Assembly: GCF_001742305.1 (NCBI RefSeq)
Contig: NZ_MJAT01000040.1
Span: forward strand, 60,844-124,843
Direction of reading: 5' to 3'
Length of the DNA stretch: 64,000 nt
Origin: Desulfuribacillus stibiiarsenatis
GTDB taxonomy: Bacteria > Bacillota > Bacilli > Desulfuribacillales > Desulfuribacillaceae
Translations under genes and position numbers: made by a program
The notes under the pieces: generated by a model
Database searches by the model: none
The model's input: the letters and a program-made list of their open reading frames with translations, nothing else
Told to the model about the DNA's origin: nothing
In this document: piece after piece, positions 37,043 to 47,436 of the stretch
Numbering within the stretch: position 1 is the stretch's first letter
Layout of the letters: each line of letters opens with the position of its first letter

Positions 37043-39202
37043 ATGGATAAAAAAGGTTTTACACTTATAGAAATCTTAGTTGCTATAATTATTCTCTCCT
37101 TTGTAGCGAGTGCTGGATATAGCTTAATTAATACGAGTCATAAGATTGTATCCAAGCATACGGATTTAACAGATATGCGAAACGATTTAAGAATTGCACT
37201 AATCCAAATTACAAAAGATATTCAAGAAGCAGAAAGCGTAAATGGCCCTCCATATGTTTTTTATCAGAATGGGGGAATTCAAATATCATACCAATACAAT
37301 TCAAGTACGAAGAAACTTTTACGTTTTGAGAATGCCATACAACAAACGCTTATAGAATCTGTAGAGTCTTTTAGTATAACCAGTTTAATTGGTACTGAGC
37401 AATTCCAAGTAGATGTTCGAGTAAATGGAGAGGACCATAACTTAATTATAACTAGAAGAATTAAAGGCAACTTAACGAATTTTGGTTCAATCGCAGGAGT
37501 TGTTAGAAACAGCATTAATAATCTACCAATTGCTAACGCAACTATTGTGGCACGAGCACAAGGGTCAAGTCTAGAATATTGGGCGCTTACTGACGCAAAT
37601 GGACAATATTTGATTAGTGTACCAGAAGAAGCGTATGATGTAACCGCAAGTGCAACCGGTTATATTAATGGGACTCAAACTGTAAATGTAGGTTTAGAAG
37701 AAAATGTATCAAATATTAATTTCAATTTAAATCCGATTGCAACTGCACCTCAAATCTTAAGTTTTATCTTTGAAAAAGCTCAAAATCCTATGACAATACC
37801 AGCTAGCTATGCTGATTCAGCTGTTATTGGAACGATAGACCAGGTGACTCGAACCATTACAATTCAAATGCCTGCTGGTACAAATGTAACATCGTTGGTG
37901 CCAACGATTACAGTAACTAGTGGTGCTTCATTAAGCCCTCTGTCGGGCGCTGTTAGGAATTTCAGCACACCACAAACCTATACAGTTACAAATAGTGCAG
38001 GTTCAGTTGATTACGTTGTAATTGTGACTGTAGCATCGCAGAGCTACGCTGATTATCTATATAGTGAGAATATATTTGTACATGGTACTACGATTAATTT
38101 TTCTTCAGGCAGTGTGAAACTCAATACAGATCCAAACACGAACGGTACTTTGGTGATTAACAATCAAAATAATTCTAACTTGGTATTCAATCAAGGTGGC
38201 ACTGAAATTTCATTAAAGAATATTCACATCGATAAATACGGTAATCAGGTCAACTTTACAAACAGTACTAAGTTAGGTGCTATTGGGATTACAGAACTGA
38301 TTAATATTGGTGGGACTGTGATATTAGGTAATGGTTCAGCTGAAATAAATGGGAAAGCAGTATATATAGATGGCAGTACAACGTTTTCTAATAGTGGTAA
38401 AATTAATGGTGATTTAATCTTTCTAAATGGACCTGTCTCTATGAATAATGGTGGTGCCCAGATTTCAGGAAAACATGTTTATATCAATGGAAATACAACT
38501 ATTACAAACGGAAACCATTTAGATGAAATATATGGAAGTGAATTAGTATATATAAAGGGGAATGTTTCTATTTCAAATGCTGCTGGTAATATTAGAGGTG
38601 GCGACATATACATTGATGGGAATGTTCATTTTAGTGGTAATGGCCCTAGAATTACAACAACTAATAATATTTATGTTAACGGAAGCATAACCTTTACTCA
38701 TTCATCTGATTTAATGAGTGCTCAAAATATTTATGTTACAGGAACTGTTACAAAGGTACAAAGTGGAAATACAAGTGGACAGTTGCATAATGTAACATCA
38801 ATATCATTTCCTGCCTTTCCTGTTATTCCACCGCAACCAACGTTTTCAATGCCTACTTTAAAAGCTGACAGTTGGTATTCGCCTAAAGGGTATGCATCAA
38901 CTGGGCAACTAAATAGTAATCTAAAGATTTTCGCTAATAGTTATACATCTACATCTTGGAGACCAGATTGCACAAATGTGATTATTGTAAGTAAAGGGAA
39001 TATCACTATAACAGGGTTAGGATCTAGTCGATTAACGGGAGTTTTTATAGCACCTAACGGAAGAGTAACTTTTGAAGGAGGAAGCTTTGAAGGGCTAGTT
39101 ATAGCGAGAGATGGCTTCTTTATTACAAGTGGAAACACACCTGTTACATTTAGAAATATAAGCCACTATATTAATAATCCAGATGATTACCCGATAGAGT
39201 AG
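37043..39202 (+). CDS. Giant chimeric minor pilin (PilW-like start, adhesin-like body)
   Basis: 719 residues. Residues 1-147 are a prepilin: MDKKG, then FTLIEILVAIIILSF with Glu5, and a PilW-like head. Residues about 148-235 are a carboxypeptidase-regulatory-like beta-sandwich (IAGVVRNSINNLPIANATIV, TDANGQYLISVPE). Residues about 238-345 form an Ig-like/cadherin-like domain. From about 350 to 590 there are some ten short repeats of the kind VYIDGSTTFSNSGKI and YINGNTTITNGN, expected to stack as a beta-helix. A distinct C-terminal domain of about 120 residues closes it. GGAGGTGA precedes ATG 37043. It is probably a tip adhesin assembled through its pilin part. Confidence 0.82.
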   Translation: MDKKGFTLIEILVAIIILSFVASAGYSLINTSHKIVSKHTDLTDMRNDLRIALIQITKDIQEAESVNGPPYVFYQNGGIQISYQYNSSTKKLLRFENAIQQTLIESVESFSITSLIGTEQFQVDVRVNGEDHNLIITRRIKGNLTNFGSIAGVVRNSINNLPIANATIVARAQGSSLEYWALTDANGQYLISVPEEAYDVTASATGYINGTQTVNVGLEENVSNINFNLNPIATAPQILSFIFEKAQNPMTIPASYADSAVIGTIDQVTRTITIQMPAGTNVTSLVPTITVTSGASLSPLSGAVRNFSTPQTYTVTNSAGSVDYVVIVTVASQSYADYLYSENIFVHGTTINFSSGSVKLNTDPNTNGTLVINNQNNSNLVFNQGGTEISLKNIHIDKYGNQVNFTNSTKLGAIGITELINIGGTVILGNGSAEINGKAVYIDGSTTFSNSGKINGDLIFLNGPVSMNNGGAQISGKHVYINGNTTITNGNHLDEIYGSELVYIKGNVSISNAAGNIRGGDIYIDGNVHFSGNGPRITTTNNIYVNGSITFTHSSDLMSAQNIYVTGTVTKVQSGNTSGQLHNVTSISFPAFPVIPPQPTFSMPTLKADSWYSPKGYASTGQLNSNLKIFANSYTSTSWRPDCTNVIIVSKGNITITGLGSSRLTGVFIAPNGRVTFEGGSFEGLVIARDGFFITSGNTPVTFRNISHYINNPDDYPIE

Positions 39203-39233
39203 ATTATGTATACTTATATACTACCTTTATTAT

Positions 39234-39259
39234 GTCCCCGTTTGGTTACGGGGATTTTT
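39234..39259 (+). terminator. Terminator of the minor pilin genes
   Basis: TCCCCGT and ACGGGGA around TTGGTT, followed by TTTTT. Confidence 0.85.
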
Positions 39260-39309
39260 CAGAAAAATATATTTTCTGGCAGGAAAATAGTGCTATCGCA
39301 TAGAATTAT

Positions 39310-39434
39310 TATCTCAGCAGCTTTACTAATACTCCCACTTCTATAAGTGGGAGTATTAGTAAAGCTAAAGCTTCGAAATAAGTGCAACTAAAGTTCAGGT
39401 GGAGTAAAGACTCCATCTGAACTAAGTTTTCTTT
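39310..39434 (-). repeat. Dispersed two-hairpin element, copy B
   Basis: On the minus strand it reads ATAAAGAAAACTTAG, a 14-bp hairpin with one mismatch, the core TTGCACTTATTTCGAAGC, then a perfect 22-bp hairpin (arms 39319-39340 and 39345-39366, loop CTAT on plus), ending GCTGAGAT. It is opposite to the genes on both sides, so it is not a leader here. Related to copies at 2920 and 46389. Confidence 0.75.
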
Positions 39435-39487
39435 ATAAGTACTATCGATTATGTTTATTCAGATGTAACAAGGAGAGGAAGGATTAC

Positions 39488-39880
39488 ATGTCAAAACAGA
39501 AGAAATTACTGATTTGTGATGATTCATTATTGATCCGTATGCAGTTAAAGGATTTCATATCAAGCTGTAATTATACCTTTGAAATTATTGAAGCGCAAAA
39601 TGGTGAAGAAGCGTATCAAATGTATCTAGAGCATAAGCCTGATTTAGTGTTCTTAGATGTCGTTATGCCGAAATCCGATGGAATTGAGTGCTTACGCAAC
39701 ATAAAAGCCTTTGATCCAGCTGCGATTGTAGTGATGTTGACATCCATGGGTACGAAGGAAGTTGTGAAGGATGCATTACAAGCAGGAGCATCAGACTTCA
39801 TGCAAAAGCCTTGGCAGAAGGATGTCCTGATTCATGTGATAGAAAAATTCATCCCTTGTGAGGTGGATTTCAATGCTTAG
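39488..39880 (+). CDS. CheY-like single-domain response regulator
   Basis: 130 residues, only a receiver domain: acidic pair in LLICDDSLLIRM, phosphorylatable Asp in LVFLDVVMPKSDGIE (near residue 57), Thr/Ser in VVMLTSMG and Lys in DFMQKPWQKD. There is no output domain, so it acts by binding partners, like CheY. It overlaps the next gene (CheX-like) by 8 nt, and such phosphatases dephosphorylate CheY proteins. Position just after the pilus cluster suggests control of pilus-driven movement. Confidence 0.88.
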   Translation: MSKQKKLLICDDSLLIRMQLKDFISSCNYTFEIIEAQNGEEAYQMYLEHKPDLVFLDVVMPKSDGIECLRNIKAFDPAAIVVMLTSMGTKEVVKDALQAGASDFMQKPWQKDVLIHVIEKFIPCEVDFNA

Positions 39881-40751
39881 TCAATATTTCGGGAGCTTCC
39901 TTCTTAACAAAGGATATATTTCTAGTGAAATATTAAATGAATTATTAGAACAAGAGCAAAGCACCCGCATGAAATTAGGTGTTATTGCTGTGAGTAAGGG
40001 CTTATTAACAGCTGCCCAAGTGGAGCAGATTCATAATTTGCAGAAGTCGCAAGATAAGAAGTTCGGTGAATTAGCTGTAGAGCTAGGATTCTTCACAGAA
40101 GAAGATGTGGATAGCCTTCTGCAAGAGCAAAAGTCATCCCAGCTAGTCCTAAGCCAACTCTTAATTGATAAAGGAATTATGGACTTGCAAGCTTTAGAAA
40201 ACGCAGTCAATGAGTATATGCAGGATTCGAATCTAACAGAAGCACAGTTCGAGGCTATGCAGAACGGGAATATTGGTGACCTGGTAGAAGTATTCCTACA
40301 GCTCCCAGATAACTCCCATACCCAAGAATATATGGATTATATGAGTCTCTTCCTAAGAAATGTCGTACGCTTTATTGACAGCACTCCAGTGTTCTTATTA
40401 GAGGACGCATTAAATACAGAACGTACAATGATTGCCGTGCAACAGAACCTAGTAGGAGATATAAACTTAAAGACTTATATGATCATGCCTGAATCTACTT
40501 ACGTACCGTTTGCAGCTAGATATGCGCAAATGCGTATTGAAGAAAGAAATGAGCTGGCAGATGCATCGGTTACAGAGTTCTTGAATCTTCATAATGGAAT
40601 CTTTGTTGTGAATATGTCAGAAGAAGACAAATCGGTGAATTTAACACCTCCAGAGGTTATGATGTTAAGTGACTTACCGCAGATTACTGAATCAGCAATC
40701 TGTTCCGTAGATACTGAATTAGGTGTGTTTTACTTAGCTTTAGTACCATAG
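39873..40751 (+). CDS. MshEN-like repeats fused to CheX-type phosphatase domain
   Basis: 292 residues. The first 110 contain three repeats resembling MshEN units (SFLLNKGYISSEILNELLEQ, KLGVIAVSKGLLTAAQVEQI, KFGELAVELGFFTEEDVDSL), a fold that binds c-di-GMP in some ATPases. The C-terminal part (about 150-292) resembles CheX, with the phosphatase signature ExxN in VTEFLNLHNGIFVV. It would dephosphorylate the CheY-like protein encoded just upstream, perhaps depending on c-di-GMP; that link is inference. ATG 39873 follows GAGGTG by 7 nt and overlaps the preceding stop. Confidence 0.72.
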   Translation: MLSQYFGSFLLNKGYISSEILNELLEQEQSTRMKLGVIAVSKGLLTAAQVEQIHNLQKSQDKKFGELAVELGFFTEEDVDSLLQEQKSSQLVLSQLLIDKGIMDLQALENAVNEYMQDSNLTEAQFEAMQNGNIGDLVEVFLQLPDNSHTQEYMDYMSLFLRNVVRFIDSTPVFLLEDALNTERTMIAVQQNLVGDINLKTYMIMPESTYVPFAARYAQMRIEERNELADASVTEFLNLHNGIFVVNMSEEDKSVNLTPPEVMMLSDLPQITESAICSVDTELGVFYLALVP

Positions 40752-40801
40752 GATTGCTACATAAGGTTGTACCGAGGGTACGGACTATAGAAGATTATTT
40801 T

Positions 40802-40836
40802 GTCTACTAGCTTTAGGGCTAGTAGACTTGTTTTTT
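40802..40836 (+). terminator. Terminator after the CheY/CheX pair
   Basis: Perfect 10-bp stem GTCTACTAGC/GCTAGTAGAC with a 6-nt loop, then TTGTTTTTT. Confidence 0.88.
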
Positions 40837-40941
40837 CTAGTATCTTTGCTATATTAGAAAAGTCGGGAAAATAGCATATATCGCATTATGAAAAAATACA
40901 ATAGATACAAGTTCTAGTTTGTCTTACGTCAGGAGGAAGAT

Positions 40942-41532
40942 ATGAGTATTTTAACGATTTTCTTAGTAGCATTTGCATTAGGGATTGACGCATTTTCCGT
41001 TTGTATTGGAATCGGTCTATGCGGAATCAAGAGGCGTCAAATTTTCATAGTATCAATCACTGTAGCAATCTTTCATATCTTTATGCCTCTAGCTGGGATG
41101 ATTTTAGGACAGGTAGTGGGAGAATATATAGGAGCAGTAGCAAGCGTGTTCGGTGCTATTGTATTACTTGTCATAGGTTTCTATTATATTTACACGTATA
41201 TTATGGAGACGATACGCAGTCGTAAGGATAGAGATTGCGCTCAGATAAGTGCAGAAGTATGCACAGAAGCATCCTTATTGAATAAACCATTTGGCTTATT
41301 CATCTTAGCTGGTAGTGTTTCGATTGATGCGCTGGCTGTAGGGTTTGGTCTGGGCGCACTAGGAATGGACCTCATACTCACGGTATTGATCATGGGTATT
41401 GTTGCTGGGATTATGACGTACGCTGGTCTTATATTAGGGAAACGTCTCGGATCTTCCGTTGGTGAAAAAGCAGAGCTGATCGGCGGAATCCTACTGGTAG
41501 GGATTGCGATATACTTACTATTGACAAAATAA
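40942..41532 (+). CDS. mntP: Manganese efflux pump MntP family
   Basis: 196-residue membrane protein with six predicted helices arranged as two similar halves: FLVAFALGIDAFSVCIGIGL and FILAGSVSIDALAVGFGLGA, each with a conserved Asp in the helix, the hallmark of MntP (old UPF0059). It exports Mn(II) to prevent toxicity. AGGAGG precedes ATG 40942. The 105-nt leader shows no yybP-ykoY manganese riboswitch pattern. It is set apart by terminators upstream and probably has its own promoter. Confidence 0.9.
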   Translation: MSILTIFLVAFALGIDAFSVCIGIGLCGIKRRQIFIVSITVAIFHIFMPLAGMILGQVVGEYIGAVASVFGAIVLLVIGFYYIYTYIMETIRSRKDRDCAQISAEVCTEASLLNKPFGLFILAGSVSIDALAVGFGLGALGMDLILTVLIMGIVAGIMTYAGLILGKRLGSSVGEKAELIGGILLVGIAIYLLLTK

Positions 41533-41604
41533 CGATTCGCTATTGCCAACTCTTTTGCAAATGGTATATATATGGAGATAGGATGAAATAGGGGGCATAT
41601 TCGG

Positions 41605-42504
41605 ATGGAGAATGTAAATAAGAAATGGCTTGCAATTTTTTTGGTTGCTACAGTGATAGCAGGAAGCCTTGGTTTCTCATTAGGATTGGTCTATCTTTCT
41701 CATACAAAAGATTTTTCAGTCATTAAAGATACAACAGAAATTGGACAAGTCGATACTACTTTACAAAACCATGAAGAGGCGTCAGACATTGCAGTCGCGC
41801 CAGATGACCAACTCACACAATCAGACAATTCGCCGATTTCACAATCACAAACGGCGAATAAAGAACAACTAGCACTTCCTGCAGACGCTGCTCTAACGAA
41901 GATTGCCATCGATGTACCTGCTACTGCATGGCATTTCGTTCAAGGTGGGGCATATACTAGTCGGGTCAATGCGGAGAAGGTACGTGACAGTCTGCTAGAG
42001 TACGGAATTACTCCAGGGGTAATGACGAGAAATTCTGAGCGATTCAATGTCATGATCTTCGTTTCTAATATGAAGTCGCAATCCGATCATATGATTCAGC
42101 AGTTAGCGCATACGAAGGTCAATATGTATACGCGTACACAAACCATCAAACCGATTGCTTTTCATATATTTGTGCCAGAGTTTGGTCTTACAGATGCATC
42201 CTATATGCTTGGGGAGAGGATGGTTGGCTTTCTATTAGAGATGGCACAAGTCAGTTATCGTTTAGCGGATGAGAAGGGCACATATCCTGACTTACAAGAT
42301 AATGTTCTACAGTTACAACGGCTAGCGAACAACATTAAGGTGCAAATGGACATGCTGCATGGGTATGAAGAGAATAACGCACAGCAATTAAAGATTTGGC
42401 AAGAACATTTAGTGGAAATCGATAAGCTATTATTAGACAAGCCGAGTGCAGAGTTAGGATGGAAGCTACAGCATCACCTAATGGAATTAATCGAACAATT
42501 GTAG
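41605..42504 (+). CDS. SpoIIB-like SPOR-domain membrane protein, first copy
   Basis: 299 residues: one membrane helix (about 8-30), a Gln/Asp/Ser-rich linker, a SPOR-like domain (WHFVQGGAYTSRVNAEKVRD, near 110-180) and a helical C-terminal region. In B. subtilis spoIIB, a SPOR protein of the engulfment septum, lies directly before maf, as this pair does here. SPOR domains bind peptidoglycan lacking stem peptides at septa. Similarity to the next gene in layout and in the end motif LGWKLQ shows a tandem duplication. The name is from position and architecture only. Confidence 0.72.
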   Translation: MENVNKKWLAIFLVATVIAGSLGFSLGLVYLSHTKDFSVIKDTTEIGQVDTTLQNHEEASDIAVAPDDQLTQSDNSPISQSQTANKEQLALPADAALTKIAIDVPATAWHFVQGGAYTSRVNAEKVRDSLLEYGITPGVMTRNSERFNVMIFVSNMKSQSDHMIQQLAHTKVNMYTRTQTIKPIAFHIFVPEFGLTDASYMLGERMVGFLLEMAQVSYRLADEKGTYPDLQDNVLQLQRLANNIKVQMDMLHGYEENNAQQLKIWQEHLVEIDKLLLDKPSAELGWKLQHHLMELIEQL

Positions 42505-42587
42505 AAAAAATAAAAAAATAGTTCTAAACGGAATCTTCCTCCATATAATTACCATAAGTAGACAAGCTATGGGGGGAGATTTTTATT

Positions 42588-43535
42588 ATGAAAACTCGTT
42601 GGTTACCAATTGTGGGAACATCGCTTTTAGCTAGTGCTTGTGGTATCTTACTCGGAATGCTAGTCTTATCGTTAATGACGAATACAAGTGTACAAGCTGA
42701 CCATAATATTACTACGAGTGCTACTGAAATGCCGAAGGTTGTACAAGCATCGCAAGTCAATGATAAACAGCCAGAAAACCTTGAGAAACAAAACCTTGAG
42801 AAACAAACCGAAAGTATGCCACCCAATAACCCATTGGTAGCTTCGCAGGATATACTGGTAGACTCCAAAGTCCCAGGTAATACAGTAATAGCTTTAAAAA
42901 GCCCTGAGTATCAAACGAAAATCGTTGCATTCCCTGCAACAGAACTATTTTTCGTACAAGCAGGCGTGTTCAACGATGGGAAGTTTGCGCAGCCAATTGC
43001 AAATCAGTTCTCTAACAAAAATATAAAAGCTGTGCTAATTGCAGAAAAGCCAACGCGACTAATGGTGGCTACAGCGTTAACACGCAAACAATCGGATTTG
43101 ATGGCTAAGCAACTAGCGGATGTTGGGGCAGAGCTCTATGTGAAAGACTTAGAAATAACTCCGAAACCCACCACCATTCATTTTATAATAAAAGAAACGG
43201 TATTACAGGACGAGAAAAGTAAAGTAATCACGGAAGAAATGTTGGCACGTACATATCAGCAATATGTGAAAGAGATTACAACCGTGAGTCACGAACTTGT
43301 CATGGGAAGAAAAATAGGGGTACAAGGTCTACTGGACACAACCAATGAGCTACAGGCACATGTAGAGGAATTACTAGCGTACCCTGGTAATGAGAAAAAC
43401 GAAATCCTGGTACAATGGAATGAACACACGAAAGCTACAGCTCAACTACTGACAGGACAGGCAAAAGAAAAGTCACTTGGGTGGAAGTTGCAAGAGCAAG
43501 CATTACTGATGTTCAAAAACTTTAAAGTTTCGTAG
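42588..43535 (+). CDS. SpoIIB-like SPOR-domain membrane protein, second copy
   Basis: 315 residues: one membrane helix (about 7-28), a linker with a duplicated NLEKQ unit, a SPOR-like domain (FFVQAGVFNDGKFAQPIANQ, near 125-195) and a helical tail ending with LGWKLQEQALLMF, paralogous to the preceding gene. It starts 83 nt after that gene with GGGGGGAG before the ATG. Two copies may have split roles between sporulation and ordinary division, which is a guess. Confidence 0.72.
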   Translation: MKTRWLPIVGTSLLASACGILLGMLVLSLMTNTSVQADHNITTSATEMPKVVQASQVNDKQPENLEKQNLEKQTESMPPNNPLVASQDILVDSKVPGNTVIALKSPEYQTKIVAFPATELFFVQAGVFNDGKFAQPIANQFSNKNIKAVLIAEKPTRLMVATALTRKQSDLMAKQLADVGAELYVKDLEITPKPTTIHFIIKETVLQDEKSKVITEEMLARTYQQYVKEITTVSHELVMGRKIGVQGLLDTTNELQAHVEELLAYPGNEKNEILVQWNEHTKATAQLLTGQAKEKSLGWKLQEQALLMFKNFKVS

Positions 43536-43580
43536 TGACTAGTTCTATACATGAACTTTTATACGTGACTAGTTCTATAC
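43535..43580 (+). repeat. 16-bp direct repeat at 30-bp period
   Basis: GTGACTAGTTCTATAC occurs at 43535-43550 and again at 43565-43580, just after the second spoIIB-like gene. No protein site is recognised; a local duplication is the simplest explanation. Confidence 0.6.
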
Positions 43581-43620
43581 GCTAGAATTTGAGAAATAGT
43601 ACTAATTGATTGTTGTAGAG

Positions 43621-43675
43621 AGTCCTTTGTTTTGTTACACTATGAATGATGTGTAACAATGAAGGACTTTTTTTA
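43621..43675 (+). terminator. Long terminator before the DUF4321 gene
   Basis: AGTCCTT/AAGGACT outer and TTGTTACAC/GTGTAACAA inner stems, followed by seven U residues. Confidence 0.85.
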
Positions 43676-43703
43676 CTACTGTTTGGAAATGTGAGGATGA
43701 GAC

Positions 43704-43952
43704 ATGGCAAGAGCCCAGCAATCTAAGTTAGTATTAGTCATAGTATTAGTCATAGGGTTACTACTAGGGAGTATTATTGGAGATATTTTAGGAAAACTAG
43801 GAGTACCATACATATCTGAATCGAAAGAGGTTCGCTGGCACCCGGCTGGTGATTTTCTCATTCTCATCTGGGATGTGGATTTGGCTGTGCGCGTGAATTT
43901 AGCCAGTGTGCTAGGACTAGCTCTTGCATTTTGGATTTTCCGAAAGTTGTAA
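43704..43952 (+). CDS. DUF4321 small membrane protein
   Basis: 82 residues with two hydrophobic helices (about 9-30 and 60-80) around a loop that includes WHPAGDFLILIWDVD. This matches the DUF4321 family, small Firmicute membrane proteins whose gene commonly precedes maf, as here. No function is known. It begins 29 nt after a terminator, so it probably has its own start of transcription, and leads into maf after 44 nt. Confidence 0.78.
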   Translation: MARAQQSKLVLVIVLVIGLLLGSIIGDILGKLGVPYISESKEVRWHPAGDFLILIWDVDLAVRVNLASVLGLALAFWIFRKL

Positions 43953-43996
43953 TATAATACAACAAACATTACAAGTTCAGTAGAAGGGAATTTTCT

Positions 43997-44605
43997 ATGA
44001 ATAAGAAAATAATCTTAGCATCCCAGTCTCCTAGGCGAAAGGAATTGTTACAGGGGTTGGGATTATCTTTTATTGTCATTTCTAGTTCTGTCGATGAAGA
44101 GGAAGCTGTTCTAACACTCAATCCTCAATCACCGGAAGCGTTAGTTCGTATGCTGAGTGATATTAAAGTTCAGGACGTTGCAAAGCATCAGCACGAAGGT
44201 ATTATTATAGGCGCTGATACGATCGTTGTCTTAGGAAATCAGATACTGGGGAAACCAAAAGATGAAGCGGATGCGCGTAACATGCTGAAACAATTATCCG
44301 GTAACACCCATTTAGTGATTTCAGGAGTAACGATTATGGATGTGGTATCTCAGCAAAAAGAGACTTTCCACGTAAATACGGAAGTTGATTTCAAAACAAT
44401 CTCTGAATCTGAACTGGCTGGATATTTACGGATTGCGAATTATATGGACAAGGCTGGTAGCTATGCGGTTCAGGAGCATGGCGCGCTATTTGTGACAGGA
44501 ATTAGAGGCTGTTTTTATAATGTTGTAGGGTTACCTATCTATCAAACGGGACAAACTCTAAAAAAGTTTGGCATTGATATCTTGGGAAATCCAGAACTCG
44601 TGTGA
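43997..44605 (+). CDS. maf: Maf family nucleoside triphosphate pyrophosphatase
   Basis: 202 residues. It hydrolyses dTTP/UTP or modified nucleotides to the monophosphate; in Bacillus Maf affects septum formation. Signature ILASQSPRRKELLQGLGL at the start, IIGADTIVVLGNQILGKP near residue 70 and YMDKAGSYAVQEHGA, which carries the catalytic and specificity residues. AGAAGG lies before ATG 43997. Between DUF4321 and radC as in other Firmicutes. Confidence 0.95.
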   Translation: MNKKIILASQSPRRKELLQGLGLSFIVISSSVDEEEAVLTLNPQSPEALVRMLSDIKVQDVAKHQHEGIIIGADTIVVLGNQILGKPKDEADARNMLKQLSGNTHLVISGVTIMDVVSQQKETFHVNTEVDFKTISESELAGYLRIANYMDKAGSYAVQEHGALFVTGIRGCFYNVVGLPIYQTGQTLKKFGIDILGNPELV

Positions 44606-44633
44606 AATATAATACCCGTTTGGAGGTTTCGTT

Positions 44634-46503
<1,870 letters not shown>

Positions 46504-46527
46504 AAAAGATTGGTTGGGGTGTAAAGA

Positions 46528-47436
46528 GTGGATAACTGGTTTGGCAACCGTCGGTGGTTATTTATATTTGTATCAATTATAATTCTCGCCCTTGTGATGA
46601 GCATGACGATTAAAGAACGAGAGAATATTACTTGGGTAGAACGAGCAGTGATTGATGCATCAGCATTTGTACAAAAATTATTTTATAAGCCCGCTAACGC
46701 AGTAGTGGGCTTATTTGACGATATTCGAAAAATGCGACAGCTTTATTCAGAGAATAAAAGAATGACGGAAGCCTTGAGTCATATGGAATATATTCAGGCC
46801 GAATTGCGAATCGTAAATGAAGAGAATAAAAGGATTCGTGAATTACTAGATTTTAAAGAAACGATTCGAGACTTTGATGTCATTGCTGCCAATGTGGTTG
46901 GCCGTAGTCCAGTCCGTTGGGATAATATAATTACTATTGATCGTGGGCGAAAGCATGGCATAGAGAGAAATATGGCAGTCATCAACGAACAAGGGTTAAT
47001 AGGCAAAGTTTATACCGTATCGAATTATAGCGCTAAAGTATTATTGATGACGGACAGTCACGCACCATCGGGAATATCCGCTTTAATCCTGGGGAAAGAA
47101 GAGAGCTTTGGTGTGATTGAGGAATATGCACCTCAGCATGGGTATTTACTGATGAGTATGATTAAGCCTGATGTAACTGTCGAAAAAGGAGATTTAGTCG
47201 TAACTTCTGGATATGGGGAAGTATTTCCCAAAGGATTAGTCATCGGCACTGTACAGGCGGGTCGTAAGTCGGAAGGTGGTCTGACGCAGAGCATTTATGT
47301 CGAACCAGCAGCACTTACCAACAACCTGCATGAAGTGTTGGTAATTAAAAGAAGTCTAATGATAGATCAAGATTTTCATGATACAATAGAAGAGGCGAAT
47401 GAAGGACAACCGCCGGCTGGGGGGATTGGTTCTTAG
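46528..47436 (+). CDS. mreC: Rod-shape determining protein MreC
   Basis: 302 residues: one membrane helix (about 9-27), a coiled coil (about 65-105, ending IRELLDFKET), and the extracytoplasmic beta-sandwich with VVGRSPVRWDNIITIDRGR, NEQGLIGKVY and VVTSGYGEVFPKGLVIG, all typical. It links MreB to wall enzymes outside the membrane. Start is GTG 46528 after GGGGTG. It shares one base with the mreD start. Confidence 0.95.
   Translation: MDNWFGNRRWLFIFVSIIILALVMSMTIKERENITWVERAVIDASAFVQKLFYKPANAVVGLFDDIRKMRQLYSENKRMTEALSHMEYIQAELRIVNEENKRIRELLDFKETIRDFDVIAANVVGRSPVRWDNIITIDRGRKHGIERNMAVINEQGLIGKVYTVSNYSAKVLLMTDSHAPSGISALILGKEESFGVIEEYAPQHGYLLMSMIKPDVTVEKGDLVVTSGYGEVFPKGLVIGTVQAGRKSEGGLTQSIYVEPAALTNNLHEVLVIKRSLMIDQDFHDTIEEANEGQPPAGGIGS

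Noticed and set aside
40837..40941. Manganese riboswitch before mntP
   Set aside because: No yybP-ykoY type structure or conserved blocks found in the short leader.
43535..43580. CRISPR-like repeat
   Set aside because: Only two 16-bp copies, spacing too short and no cas genes; no CRISPR array was seen anywhere in the window.
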